From Desulfovibrio sp. (GTDB lineage: Bacteria > Desulfobacterota > Desulfovibrionia > Desulfovibrionales > Desulfovibrionaceae): a stretch of DNA of 64,000 bases. This document shows, in pieces, positions 1 to 6,797 of this stretch. Each line of letters begins with the position of its first letter. Positions within the stretch are counted from its first letter, which is position 1. The notes below the pieces were generated by a model. That model saw only the letters and a program-made list of their open reading frames with translations, did not search any database and was not told the origin of the DNA. The stretch lies in the NCBI GenBank assembly GCA_017396005.1, contig JAFQNG010000093.1, positions 27,147 through 91,146 of the forward strand, read 5' to 3'. The translations under genes were made by a program, and so were the position numbers.

Positions 1-1
1 T

Positions 2-943
2 GTGGACGCCATTTCGGACGGTACGGACGTCTATCTGGCAGGCATCATGGAGCATATCGAAGAGGCCGGTATTCACTCCGGCGATTCTGCCTGCGTGCTG
101 CCCTCGTTCTCGCTGTCGTATGATCATGTGGCGCTCATTGCAGAGCAGGCAGAATCTCTGGCCCGTGAGCTCAAGGTCGTGGGGCTGATGAACATACAAT
201 TCGCCATCAAGGGCAACGATATCTATATCTTGGAGGTAAACCCCCGCGCCTCGCGTACAGCGCCCTTTGTTTCCAAGGCAACGGGGGTGCCGCTGCCATA
301 CCTGGCAACACAGGTCATGCTGGGCAAGACGCTGGAAGAGCTGGACCCCTGGAGTATGCGCAAGGGTGGTTTCACCTGCGTCAAAGAAGCAGTTATGCCG
401 TTCCAGCGCTTCCCTGGTGTGGATATTCTGCTTGGCCCCGAGATGCATTCCACCGGTGAGGTCATGGGCATGGGGGCTACTTTTGGCGAGGCTTTTTTGA
501 AAAGCCAGCTCGGCGCGGGCCAGGTTTTGCCGCAGGGTGGCAAGCTCTTCCTCTCAGTTAATGACCGTGACAAGCCTTTCCTGCCGGAGGTGGCGGCAGC
601 CTTTGCCCAGCTGGGCTTCCATCTCATGGCAACGCGTGGTACGGCCAAACTTCTGCGCGAACATGGCCTGGAGGTGGAGGATGTGCGTAAGGTCTATGAA
701 GGGCGACCCAATATAGTGGATCTGCTCATCAACCATGAGGTGGATCTGGTCATCAATACGGCAGGTGGCAAAAATACTGCCAAAGATTCCAAGGCGATCC
801 GGCGTACGGCCCTCACCTACAAGGTGCCGTACTGCACTACCATAGCGGCTGCCCGGGCTACGGCCCGTGCCATTGCCTCGCGCCGGGACGAGACACATGT
901 GGAAAGCCTGCAGGAATATTATGCGCGGGAAGCTCGGGGGTAA
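2..943 (+). CDS. carB: carbamoyl-phosphate synthase large subunit, C-terminal part (5' end outside window)
   Basis: The large subunit makes carbamoyl phosphate from bicarbonate, ammonia and two ATP for arginine and pyrimidine synthesis. Only the last 313 residues are present; the frame is open to the left edge, so the apparent start at base 2 is just an internal Val codon. Visible are the end of the second ATP-grasp domain (EVNPRASRTAPFVSKATG near residue 80) and the C-terminal MGS-like allosteric domain from about residue 180 (LFLSVNDRDK, then the INTAGGK...DSKAIRRTAL region). Most family members have INTP where this protein has INTA. carA follows after 3 bases, so the two are surely co-transcribed, in the less common order carB-carA. 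Confidence 0.97.
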   Translation: MDAISDGTDVYLAGIMEHIEEAGIHSGDSACVLPSFSLSYDHVALIAEQAESLARELKVVGLMNIQFAIKGNDIYILEVNPRASRTAPFVSKATGVPLPYLATQVMLGKTLEELDPWSMRKGGFTCVKEAVMPFQRFPGVDILLGPEMHSTGEVMGMGATFGEAFLKSQLGAGQVLPQGGKLFLSVNDRDKPFLPEVAAAFAQLGFHLMATRGTAKLLREHGLEVEDVRKVYEGRPNIVDLLINHEVDLVINTAGGKNTAKDSKAIRRTALTYKVPYCTTIAAARATARAIASRRDETHVESLQEYYAREARG

Positions 944-946
944 GTT

Positions 947-2077
947 ATGAAAGCATTGCTGGTGCTTGAAGACGGTTTCACGCTGGAGGGCAGATCCTTT
1001 ACCGGCGATTTTGAGACCGGCGGTGAAGTGATTTTTACCACGGGCATGGGCGGTTATCAGGGCATACTGACAGATCCCGCCTATTCTGGGCAGATGGTCT
1101 GCATGACCTATCCGCTCATTGGCAACTATGGCATCACCGAAGAAGATATGGAGTCATCCTCCATACATTGCGCGGCACTCCTGGTCAGAGAGTGCTGCAA
1201 GCTGCCTTCCAATTGGCGTTCCATCATGTCATTGCCTGATATGATGCAAAAATATGGCAAACCGGGCGTAGAGGGGCTGGATACCCGTGCCTTGACGCGC
1301 CATCTGCGTGACAACGGGGCCATGCGCGGTATCATCTCTACCCGGGAGCAGGATGCAGAGGCCTTGCGCGAGAAGGCTCTGGCACTGCCACCCATGCAGG
1401 GCAGTGCTCTGGCTGGACGCGTACTTGCACGAGAGCCCTATACCTGGGTAGGAGGCAAGCCCGGCACGGTCATCCTGGGCGATGACGGCGCCTTTGCCTG
1501 GCGTGGTGCTGGTTTGCCCCTGCTGGTTTATGACTATGGCATAGCGTGGAGCATGCTGCATATGCTGTGCGCGGCTGGCTTTGAACCTCTTGTTGTGCCT
1601 CCCCATTTCAGTCTGGCACAGGCAAGGGCTACAGGCGCGCGTGGTGTTTTTCTCTCCGCTGGGCCTGGAGACCCGGCAGCGTTGGGCGATGCCGTCAGTC
1701 TTGTTCGAGAACTGCTCACTGTTTTTCCCATAGCAGGTCAGGGGCTGGGCTATCAGCTTCTTGCCCTGGCCCTGGGCGCTCGAACAGAAAAACTTGCTTT
1801 CGGACATCACGGCTGCAATCATCCTGTTAAGGATCTGGAAAGCGGTCGTATTGTGATAAGCACACAAAATCATGGCTTCCATGTGATTTTGGATGGTGCG
1901 CAAGATATAGAAGCCACACATGTCAATCTCAATGATCAGACGCTGGAAGGTCTGCGCCACAAGAGTTTGCCTGTCCTGGGGCTGCAGTGTCATCCCGGTG
2001 ATCTGGACGGGCCGCATGCAGAGGATCATCTCTTCCATCGCTTCCGCAAGCTGTGTGAGCAGGCTGTCGATGCCTGA
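947..2077 (+). CDS. carA: carbamoyl-phosphate synthase small subunit with a degenerate glutaminase site
   Basis: In this family the small subunit hydrolyses glutamine and passes ammonia to CarB. The 376-residue protein is full length. The N-terminal CPSase domain is well conserved (GMGGYQGILTDPAYSGQ; VEGLDTRALTRHLRDNGAMRG) and a class I glutamine amidotransferase domain follows from about residue 190. The catalytic motif GICLGHQ reads GQGLGYQ at residues 264-270, so the nucleophile Cys is Gly266 and the following His is Tyr. The later HPE motif reads HPG at 349-351, so the catalytic Glu is Gly while His349 is kept. FLSNGPGDP is FLSAGPGDP. The fold motifs GHHGCNHPV, TQNHGF and THVNLND are intact and there is no frameshift. 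It is a confident CarA homologue, but by inference it cannot hydrolyse glutamine and may serve as a structural partner for ammonia-driven synthesis. Confidence 0.95.
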   Translation: MKALLVLEDGFTLEGRSFTGDFETGGEVIFTTGMGGYQGILTDPAYSGQMVCMTYPLIGNYGITEEDMESSSIHCAALLVRECCKLPSNWRSIMSLPDMMQKYGKPGVEGLDTRALTRHLRDNGAMRGIISTREQDAEALREKALALPPMQGSALAGRVLAREPYTWVGGKPGTVILGDDGAFAWRGAGLPLLVYDYGIAWSMLHMLCAAGFEPLVVPPHFSLAQARATGARGVFLSAGPGDPAALGDAVSLVRELLTVFPIAGQGLGYQLLALALGARTEKLAFGHHGCNHPVKDLESGRIVISTQNHGFHVILDGAQDIEATHVNLNDQTLEGLRHKSLPVLGLQCHPGDLDGPHAEDHLFHRFRKLCEQAVDA

Positions 2078-2206
2078 ACACGGGGCTTGCTATGCCTGCC
2101 TGCTTCGACATATAGTCATGTTGTGCTGCGGGCGGCCCCTTGGGGGCGCCCGTAATGAAAAAGTGCTTTCAAAGGTCTTTTTCAAACAATGTAAAGGAGT
2201 AGACTC

Positions 2207-2623
2207 GTGAAAAAAACCATTATAAGTCTGGGCTTGGCCCTGATGCTCATGCTGGTCGGTACGAGTGCTCAGGCTGCTGAGGATACCACCAATCCCGTAG
2301 ATCAGTTTACTGGTAAAATCTGGCAGGAAACCAGTGCCAACGGTAAGGCCGCTTTTCTTTTCGGTATTGAATCGGCTGTTACAGTGGAGTACTTCGTCAA
2401 CAGCAAGCTGACCGAAAAAGCTGCCAAGGATGGCAAACGTCCGGTCTATACGCTCTCACCCTTTGAAAAGGGCTGGATGAAGGCCTTCAAGGGCGTGAGC
2501 CGTAATGAGATCATCAGGATGGTGGACAGCTGGTACGCATCCAATCCCAAGGGGCTTGATAAGCCTGTTCTCGCCGTCATCTGGTATGAACTTATCGTGC
2601 CGCGTCTTGCGGCCCAGAAATAG
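2207..2623 (+). CDS. small exported protein of unknown function
   Basis: The 138-residue protein has a clear Sec signal peptide (KK at the N-terminus, a Leu/Met-rich core, and a likely cut after TSAQA near residue 23), so it should be periplasmic. The mature part is mostly helical in character, with no cysteines and a Trp-rich C-terminal stretch (VDSWYASNPKGLDKPVLAVI). It begins with GTG behind a strong AAAGGAG site. The closing region loosely recalls the small periplasmic Rap1a-type immunity proteins, but the resemblance is too weak to assign function. It is followed after about 30 bases by a small lipoprotein gene and is probably co-transcribed with it. Confidence 0.75.
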   Translation: MKKTIISLGLALMLMLVGTSAQAAEDTTNPVDQFTGKIWQETSANGKAAFLFGIESAVTVEYFVNSKLTEKAAKDGKRPVYTLSPFEKGWMKAFKGVSRNEIIRMVDSWYASNPKGLDKPVLAVIWYELIVPRLAAQK

Positions 2624-2652
2624 ACTGGTTTGTCATCCAGAGGAGAAATAGT

Positions 2653-2895
2653 ATGAAAAAGCTACTGATCGTCGGTTTGATGTCAGTCATGCTGGCAGGC
2701 AGCATTGGATGTACCAATATGAGCCGTACACAGCAGGGTGTTGCCAGTGGCGCAGCTCTGGGCGCTCTGGGCGGTGCCGGCGTAGCCGCCATTGCTGGCG
2801 GTTCTGCCGGCTGGGGCGCTTTGGCCGGTGCTGGCGTTGGGGCCTTGGCCGGCGGCATCGCGGGGCATAATCAGGACAAGCATTACGGCTGGTAG
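2653..2895 (+). CDS. small glycine-zipper lipoprotein
   Basis: The protein has 80 residues. The signal sequence ends in GSIGC, an acceptable lipobox with Cys20 as the probable lipid-carrying residue. The rest is a Gly/Ala-rich segment with repeated GxxxG spacing (ALGALGGAG, ALAGAGVGALAGG), the glycine-zipper pattern seen in small outer-membrane-associated lipoproteins. The C-terminus is a short polar tail (GHNQDKHYGW). An AGGAG ribosome site lies 8 bases upstream. The role is unknown; proteins of this kind often have an envelope-stress connection, but nothing here shows that. Confidence 0.75.
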   Translation: MKKLLIVGLMSVMLAGSIGCTNMSRTQQGVASGAALGALGGAGVAAIAGGSAGWGALAGAGVGALAGGIAGHNQDKHYGW

Positions 2896-2974
2896 GCTGT
2901 GTAGTGTGAAAGAAAACAAAAAGGCCGGGAATCCTAAGCGTGACTAAGGCCTCTACCGGATAATCTTGACCCTC

Positions 2975-3004
2975 AAGGCCCTCTTTCATCAGAGGGCCTT
3001 TTTG
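2975..3004 (+). terminator. rho-independent terminator after the small lipoprotein gene
   Basis: A perfect 10-bp stem (AAGGCCCTCT / AGAGGGCCTT) closes a 6-base loop and is followed by a run of T. It ends the unit containing the two small exported proteins. Confidence 0.85.
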
Positions 3005-3190
3005 TTTTGAAGGATGGCAAGCATCCAGTCCACTGCATCTTTCTCTCATCTGGTTTGTGGGTTCACCGGACTTCTGTACGCCGATGTACAGTTCATCGTA
3101 CTGCCGGACTACACCCAGCATGGCTTCGACCTGAACCTTGGCTTGCGCTTCCGTAAATCCAGCCCCCTTCAGGTACTTGCCATCGGCTGT
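2989..3190 (-). pseudogene. degraded remnant of a DUF1640-like coiled-coil protein gene
   Basis: The minus strand reads GKYLKGAGFTEAQAKVQVEA, which matches the consensus near the start of DUF1640/CCDC90-type proteins (KxLKEAGFTExQAEAxVEA). It continues as LGVVRQYDELYIGVQKSGEP. A shift of frame then allows a reading AVDWMLAILQN followed by a stop at about 2989, like the C-terminal membrane segment of that family. There is no good start codon and the middle of the family domain is missing, so it looks like a relic. It sits beside ssrA, a common integration site. The family call rests on a short match and is tentative. Confidence 0.35.
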
Positions 3191-3205
3191 GGAAAGGAGT
3201 ATAGT
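3177..3205 (+). promoter_or_regulatory. sigma-70 promoter of the tmRNA gene
   Basis: TTGCCA (3177-3182) and TATAGT (3200-3205) are separated by exactly 17 bases and lie about 40 bases upstream of the mature tmRNA 5' end, as expected for a constitutively transcribed stable RNA. Confidence 0.65.
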
Positions 3206-3244
3206 ATTATTATATCCCTGACGTCTTGTGTGGGGAGTATTTCT

Positions 3245-3624
3245 GGGGACGCAATGGTTTCGACGTGGATGTGGAAGCCGGAGTGGCAGGCCGAGGCGCC
3301 GCTGGCCTCGTTAAAAGCGGCAAAAAAAGTAATTGCCAACAACGATTACGAATACGCCTGCGCTGCGTAAGCAGTGTGGCAAATGACCGCAACAGACGGT
3401 CACGTCACAGGAAACGATGCCTGATACTTTCTTGTGGCGACACCCATCAGGCTGGCGAAGACTGGTGCTTACCGGGGTTTTTCGCGAGATTGTTACCGGC
3501 AAGCTGACTGCACTGTGCCTGTTCAGGGGCTAACACTGCAGCGAGAAATATACCTGAACTACGCCTGTAGAAGCTTTGCGTGGAATATTCGCGGACAGGG
3601 GTTCAATTCCCCTCGTCTCCACCA
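3245..3624 (+). ncRNA. ssrA: transfer-messenger RNA (tmRNA)
   Basis: tmRNA rescues stalled ribosomes and adds a degradation tag. The 5' end GGGGACGCAATGGTTTCGACG is the typical tRNA-like start, and its first six bases pair with GTCTCC before the encoded ACCA at 3621-3624. GGTTCAATTCC near the 3' end is the T-arm. The tag reading frame at 3335-3370 encodes ANNDYEYACAA followed by TAA. The length of about 380 nt is normal for a one-piece tmRNA. The Cys close to the end of the tag is a detail worth noting, since hydrophobic residues are usual there. Confidence 0.95.
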
Positions 3625-3643
3625 AACTAAAATCTCACAAAGT

Positions 3644-3682
3644 CCCACAAAGCCTTAAAAGCCTTGTGGGGCTTGTCTTTTT
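3644..3682 (+). terminator. terminator downstream of tmRNA
   Basis: CCCACAA...CCTTGTGGG forms a stem (3644-3670) with one imperfect position, followed by GGCTTGTCTTTTT. It is 20 bases past the tmRNA 3' end. Confidence 0.65.
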
Positions 3683-3834
3683 CAGAAAAAAATTATTCAA
3701 AGCGCCGTAAAACCCTGCTGGACACTTTCTAAAATAAGTCTTGAAAATTTGCTGCAGGCGTAGCATTCTTCTGACCAAAGCCGTTGTGGGCCATTGCGCC
3801 TGCCGGTAGATTGCGCACTGTTACGGAGTTGCTC

Positions 3835-4530
3835 ATGGAATTCAGCCTGTTATCGATGATCAGCCAGGCCAGCCTGGTGGCCAAGGCCGTTTTGGCGCTT
3901 CTTCTGCTTATGTCTGTGGCCAGCTGGGGCCTGATGATACAGAAGTCTTTTTCACTGGGCGCTGCAGAGCGCAAGGCCGTACAAGGTATGGCCCGTTTTG
4001 AGAGCGCGGCCAGCCTGCGCGAGGCTGTGCAGTCACTCGGGGCAGACCCGACCTCACCCCTCTACTATATTGCACATCAGGGTGTACAGGAATTCAACCA
4101 CTCCAAAGAACTTGGCAATTCCAGTGAAGTGGTGGTCGACAATGTGCGCCGTGCCCTGCGGCAGGGGGTCGCCAGTGAGCTGGCCCGGCTGCAGCGCTCG
4201 CTATCCTTTCTGGCCACAACAGCCAATACAGCCCCTTTTATCGGCTTGTTCGGTACGGTCTGGGGCATCATGGGGTCTTTTCATTCCATCGGCATGCTCA
4301 AGTCTGCCTCACTGGCCACGGTGGCCCCCGGCATTTCCGAGGCACTGGTAGCTACGGCCATCGGCCTGGCAGTGGCTGTGCCCGCCACCATCGGCTTCAA
4401 CATCTTTATGGGCAAGCTTTCACAGATTGACACCCGATTGGTGAATTTTGCCAGTATTTTTCTCAACCGTGTTCAGCGTGAGCTCAACGCCCATCGCCCG
4501 GTACAGCGTACCGGCGCTACGGAGTTATAG
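3835..4530 (+). CDS. tolQ: TolQ proton-channel subunit (MotA/TolQ/ExbB family)
   Basis: TolQ and TolR form the inner-membrane proton channel that energises TolA to keep the outer membrane attached during division. The 231-residue protein has an N-terminal membrane helix (about 12-34), a cytoplasmic loop, and two closely spaced C-terminal helices containing TANTAPFIGLFGTVWGIMGSF and ISEALVATAIGLAVAVPA, both diagnostic. The start chosen is the ATG behind GGAG, giving MEFSLLSMISQ; an upstream in-frame ATG at 3784 would add 17 residues without support. It is the first gene of a tolQRA-(TonB-like)-tolB-pal cluster, with tolR beginning 3 bases after its stop. Confidence 0.93.
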   Translation: MEFSLLSMISQASLVAKAVLALLLLMSVASWGLMIQKSFSLGAAERKAVQGMARFESAASLREAVQSLGADPTSPLYYIAHQGVQEFNHSKELGNSSEVVVDNVRRALRQGVASELARLQRSLSFLATTANTAPFIGLFGTVWGIMGSFHSIGMLKSASLATVAPGISEALVATAIGLAVAVPATIGFNIFMGKLSQIDTRLVNFASIFLNRVQRELNAHRPVQRTGATEL

Positions 4531-4532
4531 CC

Positions 4533-4967
4533 ATGGGCGCGCAGCTGGGTAACAGCAAATTTGTTTCAGAGATCAACGTTACGCCGTTTGTAGATGTGAT
4601 GCTGGTGTTGCTAATTATTTTTATGGTTGCCACACCCATGATGAGTCAGGGCCTTGATGTTGACCTGCCGCAGACCAAACAGGTGCAGGTTCTGCCTACT
4701 GATGTAGATCACATGATCCTTTCCGTGCGCAAGGACGGCAAGATTTATCTTGATGAGTACGCTGTGGACAGCATGGAAGCTCTGGAAGGATATCTGCAAC
4801 GTCTTGTCAAAGAGAAGAATCGCAGCCTCTTTCTTAAGGCTGACAGAGAAGTACCGTATGGTCTTGTGGTAGAGATAATGGGCTATATCAAGGCAGCAGG
4901 TATCGAAAAACTGGGCGTCATGGCTGAAAAGACAGAAAGCGCCCCTGCCGGGGCAAAAAGCAGGTAG
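4533..4967 (+). CDS. tolR: TolR/ExbD-family biopolymer transport protein
   Basis: The 144-residue partner of TolQ has a short cytoplasmic N-terminus, one membrane helix bearing the proton-relay Asp in NVTPFVDVMLVLLIIFMV (about residues 15-32), then a periplasmic domain of roughly 100 residues (LDVDLPQTKQ..., VRKDGKIYLDE). All of these are typical of ExbD/TolR. It lies between tolQ and tolA, with 3-base gaps on both sides, so the three are almost certainly translated from one message. Confidence 0.93.
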   Translation: MGAQLGNSKFVSEINVTPFVDVMLVLLIIFMVATPMMSQGLDVDLPQTKQVQVLPTDVDHMILSVRKDGKIYLDEYAVDSMEALEGYLQRLVKEKNRSLFLKADREVPYGLVVEIMGYIKAAGIEKLGVMAEKTESAPAGAKSR

Positions 4968-4970
4968 CTC

Positions 4971-5867
4971 ATGCGGCTGGCCTCCTACGTCATTTCCATT
5001 TGCCTGCATGTGGCGTTTTTTTTACTGCTGTGGTTCTGGCCGGGTACGCCGCCTGTCAGTCTGGAATCGCCGCCAGTGATGATCAGCCTGGTAGATGGTA
5101 TGCCCGGTGGTAATCGTCTGCCTTCTCCCATTCTCGGGCATATGGGGCAGCCTGCAGACGGCCCTGTGGCCCCGTCAGCGCCTGCGCCCAAAGATGAGGT
5201 AGCTGCTCCGGCCCGTGAGGCAGTCAAGGAGCCTCTACCTCTGCCCGCACCACCTAAAGAAGCCCCCAAGAAGGCACCGGAACCTGTCAAAGAGCCTCCC
5301 AAACCAATCAAGGTTAAAGAAGAGCCTAAGCCTGTAGCCGAAAAGAAAAAGGCAGAGCCCAAAAAAGAGGTCAAGCCTGCAGTCAGAAAGCCGGAACAGA
5401 AAAAGCCTGCGTCTGACCCGGTAGCCGAGGCCCTGCGACAGGCCCGTAAGGCCAGCTCGCGTGCTGAAGCGGGCGACCGAGGCAGCGCCGTGGAGCGTGC
5501 ACTTGGCGAAGCCCGCCGCAATGCCGGTGGGCATGGCGGCGGCGGTGGCGGCGAGGGGGATGGCCCTGGCGGTGGCGGTCTTGCCAGTGTTTACCTGGGG
5601 GAAGTCATGCTGGCTGTGCGGCCCAACTGGGCCTTTGCATCTGCAGCAAGGGTAAATTTGGTCTGTGTGGTACGTGTGGCTGTGGACCTGCAGGGTGTAG
5701 TCATGCTGGCAGAGCTGGAGCGTAGCTCTGGCAATGCCCAGTTCGATGCCTCGGCTGTCAACGCCGTCATACGCACTGGCCAGGCAGGCCTCTTCCCTCC
5801 ACCTCCTGGCCCGGAATATCTGGACCTGCGTCTGGTCTTCAATATGAATGAATTGATGGGCCGCTAA
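4971..5867 (+). CDS. tolA: TolA-like periplasmic-spanning protein
   Basis: The 298-residue protein has one N-terminal membrane helix (about 5-24). A long Pro/Glu/Lys/Ala-rich linker follows (about 60-150, with many KEPPKP and EKKKAEPKK-type stretches). Then come an Arg/Ala-rich helix (VAEALRQARKASSRAEAG), a Gly-rich hinge (GGHGGGGGGEGDGPGGGG, about 189-206) and a C-terminal TonB/TolA-like domain (about 207-298, with NLVCVVRVAVDLQGVV and LERSSGNAQFDASAVNAV). This matches the role of transmitting TolQR energy to TolB-Pal across the periplasm. The linker is shorter than in E. coli TolA. Position in the operon makes TolA far more likely than TonB. Confidence 0.88.
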   Translation: MRLASYVISICLHVAFFLLLWFWPGTPPVSLESPPVMISLVDGMPGGNRLPSPILGHMGQPADGPVAPSAPAPKDEVAAPAREAVKEPLPLPAPPKEAPKKAPEPVKEPPKPIKVKEEPKPVAEKKKAEPKKEVKPAVRKPEQKKPASDPVAEALRQARKASSRAEAGDRGSAVERALGEARRNAGGHGGGGGGEGDGPGGGGLASVYLGEVMLAVRPNWAFASAARVNLVCVVRVAVDLQGVVMLAELERSSGNAQFDASAVNAVIRTGQAGLFPPPPGPEYLDLRLVFNMNELMGR

Positions 5868-5884
5868 CCCGAGGAGAGACGTGT

Positions 5885-6772
5885 ATGACGTTGCATTTTC
5901 CTGCCAGTGCATTCCTGTTGAGTGGCGCTCTGGTCACATATCTTGCAGTCACTGCGCCTGCCTCTGCTGCAGCTCTGGCTGTGGCTGATGCCAGTGGAGG
6001 CTATGCCGACAGGGTGCTGGATAAGGTCATTGCCGTATGGGCACCGCCTTCTTCACTCAAGGGGGATTTTACAGTGCGGCTGCGCGTAGGGCTTAACGAG
6101 AAGGGGCAGGTGCAGGAATGCACACATAAGAAAAAGTCAGGCATGGATGCCCTGGACGTTTCTGCCTGTACGGCTGTGCGCAAAGCCGCCCCTTTTGGAA
6201 CGCCACCCTACGGTCTGCCCATTGAAGTACATCTTGCCTTCTGGACAGGTACGCCCAGGGCTGCGGTATCTCCTGTAGCGGCTGCCACGGCGCCGGTTGT
6301 AATCACCCCTGCAGTACCTGACCAGCAGGCCGCAGCAGCTGAAGAACGGGCTCGCCGACGGGCAGAGGCCATTGTACGGGAAGCTGAAGCCGGAAATGGT
6401 AAAGCAGATATACCTGCGCCTGCAGCAGATGGCCTGACTGCAGAAGAGATGAACCTTGAGCTGAACTCTGGGCCTGCCAGAATGCAGGACAAGTACGGCC
6501 CAAAATACAGAAAGTATTTTTCGCGAGTAGCATGGGCTCTGCGCAACGCTACCTTTATACCGGCAGAGACAGTACCCGGCACCTATTATGCTACGGTACG
6601 CCTTGCTTTGGATGATGCCGGTAATATCAAAAAATCCAGCCTGGTAGAAAGCAGCGGCGACAAGCTGCTGGACAGGTTCGTCCTTCAGGGTGTACGGCGC
6701 GCTGGCAAGGTTGATGCACCGCCGCAGGGGCTGAGCCGTGAAGTGGACGTCACCCTTACTCTGGTGCGCTAG
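5885..6772 (+). CDS. secreted protein with two TonB/TolA C-terminal-like domains
   Basis: The 295-residue protein has a Sec-type signal (cut likely near ASAA, residues 27-30) and no other membrane segment. Two separate regions each look like a TonB/TolA C-terminal domain: residues about 36-118 (DRVLDKVIAVWAPP, LRVGLNEKGQVQECTHKKKSG) and about 205-295 (YFSRVAWALRN, VRLALDDAGNIKKSSLVESSG). An Ala/Glu-rich linker joins them. Only the first domain carries a Cys pair (QECTHK, VSACTA). It is not one of the standard Tol components. Its place between tolA and tolB, with a GAGGAGA ribosome site, suggests a periplasmic Tol partner, perhaps one binding TolB or outer-membrane proteins. The domain call is good, the role is inference. 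Confidence 0.75.
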   Translation: MTLHFPASAFLLSGALVTYLAVTAPASAAALAVADASGGYADRVLDKVIAVWAPPSSLKGDFTVRLRVGLNEKGQVQECTHKKKSGMDALDVSACTAVRKAAPFGTPPYGLPIEVHLAFWTGTPRAAVSPVAAATAPVVITPAVPDQQAAAAEERARRRAEAIVREAEAGNGKADIPAPAADGLTAEEMNLELNSGPARMQDKYGPKYRKYFSRVAWALRNATFIPAETVPGTYYATVRLALDDAGNIKKSSLVESSGDKLLDRFVLQGVRRAGKVDAPPQGLSREVDVTLTLVR

Positions 6773-6797
6773 GCGCATCGTAAAATGAGGTCAACGT

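Noticed and set aside
1229-2038. 269-residue minus-strand open frame inside carA
   Set aside because: It lies wholly antisense to carA, has no ribosome site and its composition (many Cys, Gln, Arg) is that of a shadow frame.
2118-2155. GC-rich hairpin after carA as a terminator
   Set aside because: The stem is imperfect and no T run follows; it may still affect RNA stability.
3741-3769. possible promoter for tolQ (TTGAAA, 17 bases, CATTCT)
   Set aside because: The -10 matches only 3 of 6 positions; not strong enough to report as a feature.
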